Assembly (NCBI RefSeq): GCF_018991925.1
Contig: NW_024725521.1
Coordinates: forward strand, 1,054,001-1,118,000
Source: Homarus americanus
Lineage: Eukaryota > Arthropoda > Malacostraca > Decapoda > Nephropidae
Direction: 5' to 3'
DNA length: 64,000 nt
Part shown: positions 10,755-20,600 of the stretch, one piece after another
Layout: each line of letters starts with the position of its first letter
Numbering within the stretch: the stretch's first letter is position 1
The notes under the pieces: generated by a model
The model's database searches: none
Seen by the model: the letters and a program-made list of their open reading frames with translations, nothing else
What the model was told of the DNA's origin: nothing
Program-made: the position numbers and the translations under genes

Positions 10755-10817
10755 TATGTTGATGAAGAGGGAGCCGCGGCCATGGCTGAAGAGCACCGCC
10801 GGCGTAAACACCGCGAG
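10755..10817 (+). CDS. Short internal exon, charged peptide
   Basis: The pyrimidine tract and CAGCAG acceptor (CTCTCTCGCAGCAG) lead into a frame reading YVDEEGAAAMAEEHRRRKHRE. It ends at GAG|GTCAGT, a good 5' splice site. The exon is 21 codons (22 if the first CAG is used) and is phase 0 at both ends, so it is compatible with the exon ending at 124, with the CDCA7 terminal exon at 13877, and with the 29298 exon. GC content is higher than the surrounding intron, which supports coding. The peptide looks like a charged helix or nuclear localisation segment (RRRKHR). Nearest-neighbour logic favours joining to CDCA7; this is inference and needs transcript evidence. Confidence 0.55.
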
Positions 10818-12529
10818 GTCAGTTTTTTTTTTTTTTTAGTTTAATTTGTTTATCCTTTGGTTCTAATGGTCTTACTCCTATTTCTTTTGTCTTAATTTAG
10901 TATTTGGTGTAAAATTACAGCATGGTTTATTTTCCTCTTTAATTTCTCGAAGCAGTTTTCATTTTTAATTAATCCTTACTAATTCACCTAAGCTAGTTTT
11001 GGTTAACGGAAAAAAATAACACGTGAACATTAAGTACTGACTAAGCAGATTATTGTGAAAATGCCTCGTTAACACCTGGGATATTTTTATGACAAGCTCC
11101 TTCACGGTACAGTATTGTATTTTGTTGGTGTTTCATCAGTATTTTCAGTGTGTAAACTTCCTAGTTGTAGACACCTCTATTTTACACTTCAGCTGACTAT
11201 TACATCATCAGCTCTTTGGTTCCTACAGCGCAAATGTTTTATCAATTGTGAACTGTAAGCTCCATGAGCTTTCCGTAGATCTCGTGCCTTAATAAGTGTT
11301 TTGAAAGTTTCAAATCTGTTGATTTTTTTTTTTGTGTGTAATTAATGACTTGTTTGCATTGAGAAGTATTTTACTGACTTTAACAACTTCTTGTGTATAT
11401 TAAGTTTGATCTTTTCTGTGGCTTGAGGAATTGGGGCGAGAATTAAACCCTAAAGCTACTTCTTTGTGCAGTACTAACTGTTTTAACACTGAAGTAGTAA
11501 GTATGTACAGATACAGGCTACAAATTATGGATGTCCACATGTATGTTTCAGTTTCTTCAGCCATATATTTGGAGCTGTTATGTTGATGATAATCATTAAA
11601 AAGCCAACTATGAGAGAATACTGATCCACCAACTGATCCTATGACCAGCCTGTTAACTTGGTATGTGAGAAATTCTCTGCAATGTCTGCAAACTTTTACC
11701 CTGTCATTAAATTAATGTTCTGTCTTTTACTGAAGTTTAGCCTCATGACCGAAATTCATGCATACATGCGTGTGATATCTTTTATATTTTAAATCATTTC
11801 ATTCGGCAGTATTAAAATAATTTCACAAAATTTGGTACAGATGATTCTGTTCCAAAGATCTTGGGAGGATTATGAGATTCATTGCTTAAGAGGGAGATGT
11901 ATAATTTTCTGATGGCTTTTTTGTGATGTAATTAGATGAGTATAAATGACCTCTGCAAAATTGGGAAAAAAAAACTCGTTGGATATTTCTTTTGCATATA
12001 TTCTCGAGTAAAACACTTCACTGAATATAAAACAATAGATATTAAAATTGAGAAGGAAAACGTGAAAAAGAATGGTAGATGGAGCTGGGTGTGGGTACTC
12101 TTGGGAAGAGCTGAAGTTCACCACCTTCTGACCCAACATGGTGAGCGTACAGTACTGTGTTTGTAGCGGGATTCCTCGTAAACGAACACCGAATACCGTT
12201 GGGAGCTGTACCCATTATGTCTCACATGGCTTTGAACATTGATGGAGACTGATTGGTAAATATTTGACATACTGTATTTTAAAAAGAGTACTACTGTACA
12301 GTAAAGCTAAATACGTACACCAATATTTCCAAATGTGGTAATGTAAAATTTTACTCTAATGGTCTTTACAGATCCAAATATGAACACACCCACACTCCCC
12401 AATATACTGTACACTACACGGACTCTTGCACAACATCCAACAAACCTGATGATATATCTTAGCATATTCTGACCACTTTGATGACTGCACCCTTCTTGTA
12501 CACTGACATGTACTTCTCTTGACACAGTA
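10818..12529. other. Intron, no recognisable feature
   Basis: AT-rich non-coding sequence. Open frames near 11.9-12.5 kb lack any domain or splice support. No repeats with defined ends were recognised. Confidence 0.45.
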
Positions 12530-13066
12530 CAGGTAGTTCTGCTATAACGCAATAATTGTGTTCTTGTAAAATATCGTGTTATAGAAAATCGCGTACAGTA
12601 ATAGAAATAACAGGGCTTATGGAGAAAATAGGGTTAGGTGCAGATTACTCGAAATCGAAAAAATTTAGTAGTTAGCCTAACACAAAGGATAGCACAGTCT
12701 AAATAAATGTTACATTCATATCTAATAATGAAATCATACAGTAAATTTAACACTTTACCTTGAAAAAATATGAATGTAACTTGATGGGGGAGAAGGGGGA
12801 TTTTGAGGTTGATCACATCAAGCGTCTCTTCAAGTGTTATATCCTTTCTTTTACGATAATCACCGGGAATTCTATCATCAGAATGCTTTTTGGAGATATT
12901 CTTCTTTACCATATTCACAGTTAATACCACAAAATTGGAGAAATAGTAAGCAAAAATCGCGTTATAGCAAACAAGCGATCGCGTTATACAAATATTGTTC
13001 CGAATTCATAAATCGCGTTAGAGCAAATTCGCGTTATCAAAACACGCGTTATAGCAGAACTCACTG
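12530..13066. mobile_element. TA-flanked MITE (pogo/Tigger-type ends), 537 bp
   Basis: The left end is CAGGTAGTTCTGCTATAACG and the right end, reverse-complemented, is CAGTGAGTTCTGCTATAACG. TA is present at 12528-12529 and 13067-13068. Several internal repeats of 'cgcgttata' occur near the right end (12960-13050). No transposase remnant is recognised. Confidence 0.75.
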
Positions 13067-13876
13067 TACACACCCAAGTATCTTAACCCACTCAGAGTAC
13101 ATCTGTTCCACTCAGTAAGATAAGTTAGAGCCTTAGATCAAATGTCATTGTTGAAGCATATATTTTCATGCAGATTTTTAAGGCATTTATTATTGCATTT
13201 GTGAAGACCAGGAAGAAATGTGAGTACAGTATATAAGAAAGGACTCCTGAGTGGCATAAAGCATAATGTTATATGAAACTTCCATTCCATTTGTATTTTT
13301 CCTATTTTTCATGTGTAATTACTTATATTTATATATTTGTGTGTTTTGTGATTGTTGTTGGTTTTCAGGTTTTTTATTTTTATTTTATTTTTTTAGGTGA
13401 ATTTTTGTATCAGTATGTGTGACAAATATTTGGATAAATTTGTGTTACTTCATTATGGCTTGTGATACAATTTCTTGGAAGGAATTATTGTATATCTGAT
13501 GGACTATACCAAAGCTCATTACTGTTGGAGTATTAATGTATTGTAGCTAGAAGTAGTTCATCAGATACTGTACATTAAACAAAAAAAAAGCCTAATGAAG
13601 GTATCTCAAGATTATTCATTTCAAATTCTGTCACATTTACAGTTTGTCCTTTGTGACATATATTATTGTAGAAAGGCAAGATGGATTTACCAACACACTT
13701 TGGGCTTGCTTGAACCTTATACTGGCCTGGAATACCTCAGAAATTGAGAGGACATTAGAGTTGCTTATCTGCTTTGTCCTTGTCCATGCTTCAGTGGGGA
13801 AATTTTAGTAAATTTAAGAATTGGAGGGAATATGACCTGGACCGTTGTGAGTAAATCCATCTTGTCGATTTTTCAG
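13067..13876. other. Intron upstream of the CDCA7 terminal exon
   Basis: AT-rich; ends in a pyrimidine-rich acceptor GTCGATTTTTCAG at 13864-13876. An ATG at 13832 in frame with the exon would add 15 residues read through the acceptor (starting MTWTVVSKSILS); I consider these intronic. Confidence 0.5.
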
Positions 13877-14749
13877 GATGATGTGGGGAGTCTAACCTCG
13901 TCCATATTAGCCCAGTGCCTCATCAAAGGAAACAGAGATCGCCCTCGGAAAAAAGCCAGGTCGTCCACAAAATCTTCAGGCTCCTCAAAAGACAAAGATT
14001 CAACTTCCAATGCCTCTCCCAAGGCTCCTAAGTCACCCAAGGCTTGGATGGACTGGTTTCTGGAGCAAAGTGGAGCAGAAGGCATCAAAGAAAATTTACA
14101 GGTTACTCCTAAGACCAGCAAGACAAAAGCTCGTAAGTCTGGTAAAGTGGCGGATGGCTCCAGGAAGAAACGCAAGAGCACGCCATGTGTTCGTAGAAAG
14201 ATTGAGCACATCCTGAAACCAGAAGAGGTCACAGAAGATATGCTAAACCGTGTTGCTACTAAACCAAAAGAAAAAACTCACGACCAGGAAAACGGAACGT
14301 CTTGTCACCAGTGCCGACAGAAAACATCAGATACAAAGACCATATGTAGGTCTGGGAAGTGTGTGGGCTTAAGAGGGTTCTTCTGTGGCCCTTGCTTACG
14401 CACACGGTATGGCGAAGATGCTCGGAAAGCATTGCTCGATCCCGATTGGTGTTGTCCCGTCTGTAGAGGGATATGCAACTGTTCACTGTGTCGAAAGGCT
14501 TTTGGACAGCAAGCGGTTGGCCAGATTGTTCAGAGGCTGGGAAAAATGGGGTACAGCAGCGTGCAGCAGTATCTGGATTCAAAAAATAACAAAGGAGATG
14601 AAACAATGAGCCCAAATAAAACTGTCCCGGATAAACATTCTGAAATTGATAATGATGGTGATGACGAGAGCCAGGATAATGAAGACATGAAGGATGACAA
14701 AACTGATATAGTGGATGGGAATGATGAAGAGAGTCTTTTAGACACTTGA
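13877..14749 (+). CDS. CDCA7: CDCA7 homologue, terminal coding exon with the zf-4CXXC_R1 domain
   Basis: The exon encodes 290 residues and a stop (TGA 14747-14749). Residues 1-130 are basic, Ser/Lys-rich and probably disordered, with NLS-like clusters (RPRKKAR, GSRKKRK). The zinc-binding domain runs from Cys143 to Cys205, with Cys at 143, 146, 157, 162, 170 and 173, then the CC..C and CNC..C clusters; it includes FFCGPCLRTRYGEDARKALL. A short helical segment (GQIVQRLGKMGYSSVQQYLD) follows, as in vertebrate CDCA7/CDCA7L. About 55 acidic residues then form an unusual C-terminal extension. In vertebrates CDCA7 recruits the SNF2 ATPase HELLS to chromatin and supports DNA-methylation maintenance; missense changes at human R274, G294 and R304 cause ICF syndrome. 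The equivalents here (R147, G167, R177) are all intact. Trp after the fourth Cys is Val, and an extra Cys replaces a His. The acceptor TTTTTCAG precedes the first codon. The missing N-terminus must come from upstream exons; 10755-10817 fits in phase. An intronless retrocopy is the main alternative. Confidence 0.9.
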   Translation, partial: DDVGSLTSSILAQCLIKGNRDRPRKKARSSTKSSGSSKDKDSTSNASPKAPKSPKAWMDWFLEQSGAEGIKENLQVTPKTSKTKARKSGKVADGSRKKRKSTPCVRRKIEHILKPEEVTEDMLNRVATKPKEKTHDQENGTSCHQCRQKTSDTKTICRSGKCVGLRGFFCGPCLRTRYGEDARKALLDPDWCCPVCRGICNCSLCRKAFGQQAVGQIVQRLGKMGYSSVQQYLDSKNNKGDETMSPNKTVPDKHSEIDNDGDDESQDNEDMKDDKTDIVDGNDEESLLDT

Positions 14750-17511
14750 CACTGATAGCTGAAATGTGAAGATAGATCTATATAAATTTAATTTTAAATA
14801 AGTGGAGTGGTGGATTTTTAAGGCCATGCCAAACTATCATAGTGAAATTTAAATTCTGTAGCAAAAGTTCTCAACAAATCATCCAACCTGGAAAGTTTGT
14901 GGTATTCCTGCATCATACTCATATCATACAGTTAGATGTTGAATATTAAGATGGTGGCTATTTGATAATTAGGACAGGGTAGTGTTTGATTTACAAAATA
15001 ATACGAATTATAATATTTAGCTTTGCCAGTGCGTCAAGTTGGCAATGCTTATATCACTAGTACATATAAGCTGGTATATATCTTCCCTATTTTATAAGTA
15101 GCTTGTAGGTTAATTGTATATATTTTCATAGTTGAATCATTATCAAATCTATCGATGGGGTCCTTGTTATTCACTACTGTGAGGTGCTGCCCCCTTGTTG
15201 TCAACATTTGGCCTTCACCTGTTTGAAGTGTTAACATATGAATATTGTGATGTGGCATTCACCACCATTTTATAGCTGTGAAACATATATTACTTTTACT
15301 TACAAACAATTGAGAGCTAATTATATTATTATTATTCACCCATTAATACTTTATTTGACTGTAAAATAAGGTTTTAACCAACAATTGCATTCAACGATTA
15401 CTGTAGAATATAATCTTAACTTTTAAAGGCTGATGATATATGGTATAGTACAGTACATCAAGTGGTGGCATCAGTTAGAGGGCAGCCCCCTCACTTCATA
15501 AATAATGGCCCTTTCTCTTGTTTCATTACTCAAGTGGTTACCATGTAGCTGTTTACTATTATTGACATGCATCTTTGCTACTGCTGCTTGCTTTGTTACT
15601 AGTCTGCTGTACAGAAAGGGGGAGGGAGAAATTTTTACTAGGTAATTCACCCTTTAATGGAACACATATGTGCCACCAAATGCCATAATGAAAACATGAA
15701 AATCAAATAATGCAAGTCAAATTTTTACATATCTTGGCAAGATACAGTCAAGAATTGGTGGCCTTCATTGGTTTTATTTCCTGTTTTATTGTTCTTGTTT
15801 CCTATTGTTGATGGTTACTGAGTGTGTGTGTGTGTGTGTGTGAGGACCAATGAATATTCAGATTTTATATATGGATTATACTGCATGATACAACAGTTAA
15901 TATTAAAATTATGAACTTTTTCATTGCTCTTGAATATTAAAGCTGAAGGAAGTTTAGTATGTAATGTCTGCATCAGTGGCAGCCTTTCATCCTGTTGACT
16001 GATGTACCGTGACTTAAGTTCACAGTGCAGATGTTAAAACAGTGTCACAACTTGATTAAAATTGGTAATATTTTGTACTAAATTTTACGTAGCTTACTTG
16101 GCTTTGGTATAGGGGCCCATCATAGGAATTGGGTTGGGTACAACACTGAGGGGTTGTTACATGATGAAGACAATTAAGATTGAAGGGTTGTTGGATTGTT
16201 GTAAGCTGATGTAATGTTGATTTACAGCACTGTACTGTTTTCTTGTGATGCAAAATTTTTATATGAAATAATTTTATTGTGTTGTAAGGTAATTAGAATA
16301 GAGAATTAAATTATGTGATGTAGCTTTATGACACTGACATATTTGGCATTGAATTAAACTGTTAACATTGTGTGTGTAAACTTACAACACTTAGTTGGCT
16401 GTCAACTAACAGCATTGTTTTATGGCAAGAGGGCCATGTTACCTTCTACTTGAATGACACATTTAATATAAGACCTCAATGATTGACACAATCCCACACA
16501 CCTTGTTGTTTATTTTTGAGCTATTGGAATACAGTATACTGTACTCAGAACCTATTGAGTTAAAGAAGAATGTGTGAGGGAGAGGATCTTAGGTTCATTG
16601 ATTTAAAGAAATAGATAAAATGGAAGCAGGTAAATAATTTTTACTTTATAATAAATTGTGAAGATCATTAAGTGTTAAAATAAGAGTGTGTGTAATTTGT
16701 TGGACAGGTTGTGCCAGAGGAAAAGATTGAGAAGGTACAGAACCTTATCTTTGGGATCTATACAGGATTTGGTTTACATAACTCCTCAGCTGTTATGAAT
16801 TTCTGAAGCTAGAATACTGTAGAGTGAAAACAGATAATTTATTGTGTAAATAAGAAATTACAGAATCTCAGAATATTGAAGTGCATTATTATTATTAACA
16901 ACAAGGTCTGCAAGTTTCCATGTGAGACAGTGAAAACATAAATTATTAGGTTCTGTGAAGTTTCTTGATTAGGTATTTTATTATAATTTAATGTGATTAT
17001 TTTATTCCACTTTAATGAATTATTAACCTGTTAACTTGAATTTAACTGTGGCTGTAATTGTTACTTTCCATATTTTACCTTTATCATCTAACACACCAAG
17101 TATACCTGTATATTGATCATGTTTTATGAATGGTGTTCTGAGTGTGACTGAATTTGGGTCGTGTAGTACTGAGGACTTGTTTCAATGTTTGTACCTCTAA
17201 TTGAAAATCTGCAAATTACTGTAATTCCTTTTTGTTTTATTCCAAGAGGAAAATTTCATGTACACAATCAAACCAAAATTTTTAATTAGTAAGTAATGAT
17301 AGTATTAAGCATGAATACTGGGAACTGTATGAAGAGTTAGTTATGAAAGGAACGATATAAGAGAGGAGTGATAACTGCAGGAGTGGTTTGGTTGATAGTG
17401 AAGTTAAGTGGAGCTAATGACCTGGAGGATGACCTAAGGAGAAAACTAAGTACCTAGTACGTTTAGAAGGGAACTTGTATTGGTCTTATAGGATGAATTT
17501 TTATCTATGTA
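14750..17511 (+). other. CDCA7 3' UTR and downstream sequence
   Basis: AT-rich sequence after the stop. The immediate downstream region (14750-14830) lacks a perfect AATAAA but has variants ('ttaaataag'), so the transcript end is not defined. A (TG)n run lies at 15822-15842. Nothing else is recognised. Confidence 0.35.
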
Positions 17512-17800
17512 CAGTAATCTCCCTGTTAGCAAGGATGGAAATCAGGCCAAAAAGATCCAGGAAAATTCTCTGCATTCAGATATGTGAAAGACTTTCTGGT
17601 GATGACAATCAGGCGCATTTTCTGGAAAAATTTCTGAGAAGATTCCGAGCAAACCTCTCCGTTCAGGGCCTGGGAATCAATTTTATGGGAGTTCCAAGAG
17701 ATTGCATCATGCTCCAACACGTCCTCATGTGTCAGATGTGTGGGTGGCCTAGCTGCTTGGATCACATAGTTCATATTCTGCTGCCATTGTAAAAGGTTGT
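17512..17800. repeat. Fragment of the repeat family also present at 25290-25741
   Basis: TA plus CAGTAATCTCCCTGTTAGCA at the left resembles the left end at 25290 (TGATATCCCTGTTAGCCAGA), and both continue with fragments rich in 'ggaaaaatt'/'ccagga'-type words. No convincing right terminus is seen. The 105-codon frame through it is not convincing as a gene. Confidence 0.35.
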
Positions 17801-18232
17801 TCCATTGCTAGCTGCTGTTTTTGCATGCAATGTGTGTTGTGCAGTACTCTACATTACTGTACCAGGACACAATCAGCCAAGACTACACTGTTAAAGCAAT
17901 ATTAAGACTTGAAAAGTGATTACAATTACGTATAGTGTACTGTACATTCTGTAAGTGGGAAACACTGGAGCATCTTTATTCGAGACGTCTTCAGGTCATG
18001 AGATCCACTAATCCCTACCCCAACAATAGATGACCTGACAGTGCATCAGGTCAGTAACATGAAACCCACTAATCCCCTACCTCACCTCCATCGCAAGTAT
18101 AAAGACGTAAAAGGTGATTTCAGTTACGTATTTCATTCATCAGAGTGTGTGTCTAATGTAGGCTCAAGACAGCAGCATCTGCTGGTAAGTACAGTACATA
18201 TATACAGTACAGTACAACAGTAGTATGCATTA

Positions 18233-18992
18233 CAGTAAGTCCGCGCTTAACGTTGTTTCGGTACTACATCGCTAAACTTGAGACCAAAAATTTGTTAACG
18301 TCCCGGTGATCCGATACTACGTTGTTTTGCGTTGTCACAGACTACATTTTACAGTGCATCACCCTCTCGGCTCAGTGGCTCCCACCCTCCTCCTCTGCTC
18401 CCACCCTCCTCTCCTGCCCTCCTCCTCTGTTCCCACCCTCCTCCTCTGCTTCCCCCCTCCTCCTCTGCTCCCTCCCTCCTCCTCTGCTCCCCCTCCTCCT
18501 CTGCTCCCACTCTCCTCCTCTCCTGCCCTCCTCCTCTGCTCCCACCCTCCTCCTCTGCTCCCACCCCTCCTCCTCTCTCCTCTCCTCTCCTGCCTCCTCC
18601 TCCTCTGTTCCCTCCTCTCTGCTTCCCCCTCCTCCTCTGCTCCCACCCTCCTCCTCTGTTCCCACCCTCCTCCTCTGCTCCCACCCTCCTCCTCTGCTCC
18701 CACCATACTCCTGTCCTCCTCTGCTTCACTACCCACCACACACTCGCTCTACCACCACCACCCATCGGTTACCAATACAAACTTAGTAGTTGTATATGTA
18801 TCCATTATTTTCTATAGAAATGGCAATTATTTTCTGTATATGTAATGTATTTCATGGGGCAAAGGGAGGCTCAGGAACATAACTCCCGTATTTTATTTAT
18901 TTCTTATGGGGGAAAATTGATCCGCTTAACGTTGTTTCATATAACTTCGCATTTTTAGGAACGTAACCCTGACGTTAAGTGAGAACTTACTG
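18233..18992. mobile_element. TA-flanked MITE with an internal minisatellite
   Basis: The left end is CAGTAAGTCCGCGCTTAACG and the right end, reverse-complemented, is CAGTAAGTTCTCACTTAACG. TA is at 18231-18232 and 18993-18994. A second internal 'cgcttaacgttgttt' occurs near 18922-18936. The middle is taken over by the CCTCCTCTGCTCCCAC array at 18381-18740. Confidence 0.75.
18381..18740. repeat. About 16-bp pyrimidine minisatellite
   Basis: Head-to-tail variants of CCTCCTCTGCTCCCAC (about 20 copies) with length variation. Overlapping long open frames in all three forward frames and on the reverse strand show that coding potential here is an artefact. Confidence 0.92.
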
Positions 18993-19019
18993 TATTTTGT
19001 TTATTTAAATTATATTGTA

Positions 19020-19275
19020 ATAATAATAATAATAATAAACGGTTTATTAAAAAAGTTTGCAGCCCGAAGGCTGAAAATATACATTGGTCATAAATGACCT
19101 ATTACATACATTGGTGGTTTAACAAAAGCCTTCATTAGAGAAAGGTGAAGGAACATATAGTGAACATACAGATTAATGTTTACACACGTAGATCATGTGA
19201 GCTGAGGTGTTGAACAGAAGACACGTAGTGTAGTAACTCCCTCACAGATGGCATTATGAGGGGCATCACGTGGAG
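19020..19275 (-). mobile_element. LINE 3' end fragment (minus orientation)
   Basis: (AAT)n followed by 'aacggtttattaaaaaagtt' and 'gcccgaaggctgaaaatata' is the complement of a LINE 3' end with an ATT-repeat tail. The same signature recurs at 19522, 20513 and 63559. This copy is short and carries no recognisable reverse transcriptase. Confidence 0.7.
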
Positions 19276-19284
19276 TACTAGTTC

Positions 19285-19510
19285 CCTCACAGGTTCAGTT
19301 CTGGTGCCCCTATTATAGAATGGATATAAATTCACTAGAGTCGGTGCAGCGAAGAATGACAAAAATGATTCTGGGACTTAAAAACCTTCCATATCAGGAT
19401 AGGTTAAAGAAACTTAACTTGCATAGGGTGGTGGATGAGTGGAACAAGCTTAGCAACTTTGTAGTAAGTACGTGTACAGAGGTGTTTGTGAAAATAAATG
19501 CATCTCTGTA
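19285..19510 (+). pseudogene. CR1/jockey-like LINE reverse transcriptase C-terminal fragment with internal deletion
   Basis: The plus-strand frame reads LESVQRRMTKMILGLKNLPY then QDRLKKLNLH, the well-known post-RT region of CR1/jockey-type LINEs. It jumps directly to RVVDEWNKLSNFVVS, which in intact elements lies about 80 residues later. It is sandwiched between two oppositely oriented LINE ends (19020 and 19522). Non-functional. Confidence 0.7.
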
Positions 19511-19521
19511 CGAAATGCGTT

Positions 19522-20510
19522 TATTGAAAGAACATGGCAACCGAAAGGCTGAAAATATACAGTTGCATAATTGGGGGAATGGGTCTCTTGATTGACAAAT
19601 AATATGCAAGTAATATATGTGATACAAATATGATATATAATAACAAAGTGGGGAGAAAGTCATACTACAGGGCATTTCACCATAGTGACAGTGGTTGATT
19701 ATGGGTTGTTGGTAATTTTCACAATGGTTGGGACTGGGCTGTTCTTATAGTGATCAGTACATGCTCGTATGGGCTGGATGCAGTTTTGGTGTCGAACAGC
19801 AATTCTTGGACGAGGGATCTCGGGTGGTAGTACGAGCCGGTGTCGAGGATGGTGCAGAAGCTTCTCACCAAATTTGCAGTTGAGTTCGTGGTGATGGTCA
19901 GAGAGAGCCGAGAGGGTCAGTGTGTTGAGCGCTTCTTGATATGTGGAGTAGGAAGGGGAGAAAATAATCTTGCATGCCCTCTTTTGCACTTTTTCTAGGT
20001 GTTTACGTTGTATGACATTTAGGGAGGAAGACCAGGTAGGGGAGGCATAGGTGAGCTTGGGAAGTATGAATGTTGAGTAAACACTGAGGAGCTCGGGCGC
20101 AGGAACTCCGAGGGACTTGAGTCGGCGGAGGAGGTGGAGACGGAAACTGGAAGATTTCATGACTTCACTGACGTGTGTTTTCCAATTTGGTCTGTTATTT
20201 ATAGTGATACCAAGGAGCTTAGTGGAGTCTACAACCTGGAATGTGTTGGGGGCTAAAGTAATGGAAGGGGGTGGGACAACATTGGAGGAGAGGTTGATGT
20301 GCATAACCATGTTCTTGGTATGGTTGATGGTGACGTGGTTGTTGGTGACCCAATTTTGGCGACTGTTCAATAAATCCTGGAGGGCAGTGTAGTCGGGAGC
20401 CGAGTTGTTAACACTGATCCCAATGGTGGAGTTGTCGACATATTTCCAGCGAGCAGAGATTTCTCTGATGACATCATTGATAAGCATAAGGAAGCAGAGC
20501 TATCCCATCT
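19522..20510 (-). pseudogene. 5'-truncated LINE (jockey-like) with RT thumb and 3' UTR
   Basis: The minus-strand frame 20487-19699 encodes 262 residues. It starts within reverse-transcriptase motif C (RWKYVDNSTIGISV), then a conserved thumb region (LLGITINNRPNWKTHVSEVM, LKSLGVPAPELLSVYSTFIL, PKLTYASPTWSSSLN) and a VQKRACKIIFS block, ending with IKITNNP-like residues. Motif C reads YVDN where the catalytic form is YVDD. Upstream, residues of the preceding block (LCFLMLINDV) are visible but interrupted by a stop, and the element breaks off at an (AAT)n run at 20512. The 3' end lies near 19522. The frame is long for a dead copy, so insertion is probably not ancient. Superfamily call is by recognition. 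Confidence 0.8.
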
Positions 20511-20600
20511 AATAATAATAATAATAATAATTAACGGTTTATTGAAAGAGCTTGGCAGCCGGAAGGCTGAAAATATACAGTTACATATTTGGGGAATGGG
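20511..20600 (-). mobile_element. LINE 3' end fragment with (AAT)n tail
   Basis: (AAT)n plus 'taacggtttattgaaagagc' and 'gccggaaggctgaaaatata' is the same LINE 3' terminus as at 19522, in the same orientation. It abuts the 5'-truncated end of the previous copy, consistent with insertion into or next to it. Confidence 0.7.

Noticed and set aside
13832..13876. ATG at 13832 as the CDCA7 start
   Set aside because: It would read through a good acceptor (TTTTTCAG) and adds residues unlike the family; treated as intron.
17475..17792. 105-codon open frame
   Set aside because: It overlaps a repeat also present at 25.3 kb and has no recognisable protein family.
18306..18845. Long Ser/Pro/Leu-rich open frames
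   Set aside because: All frames on both strands are open because of the pyrimidine minisatellite.
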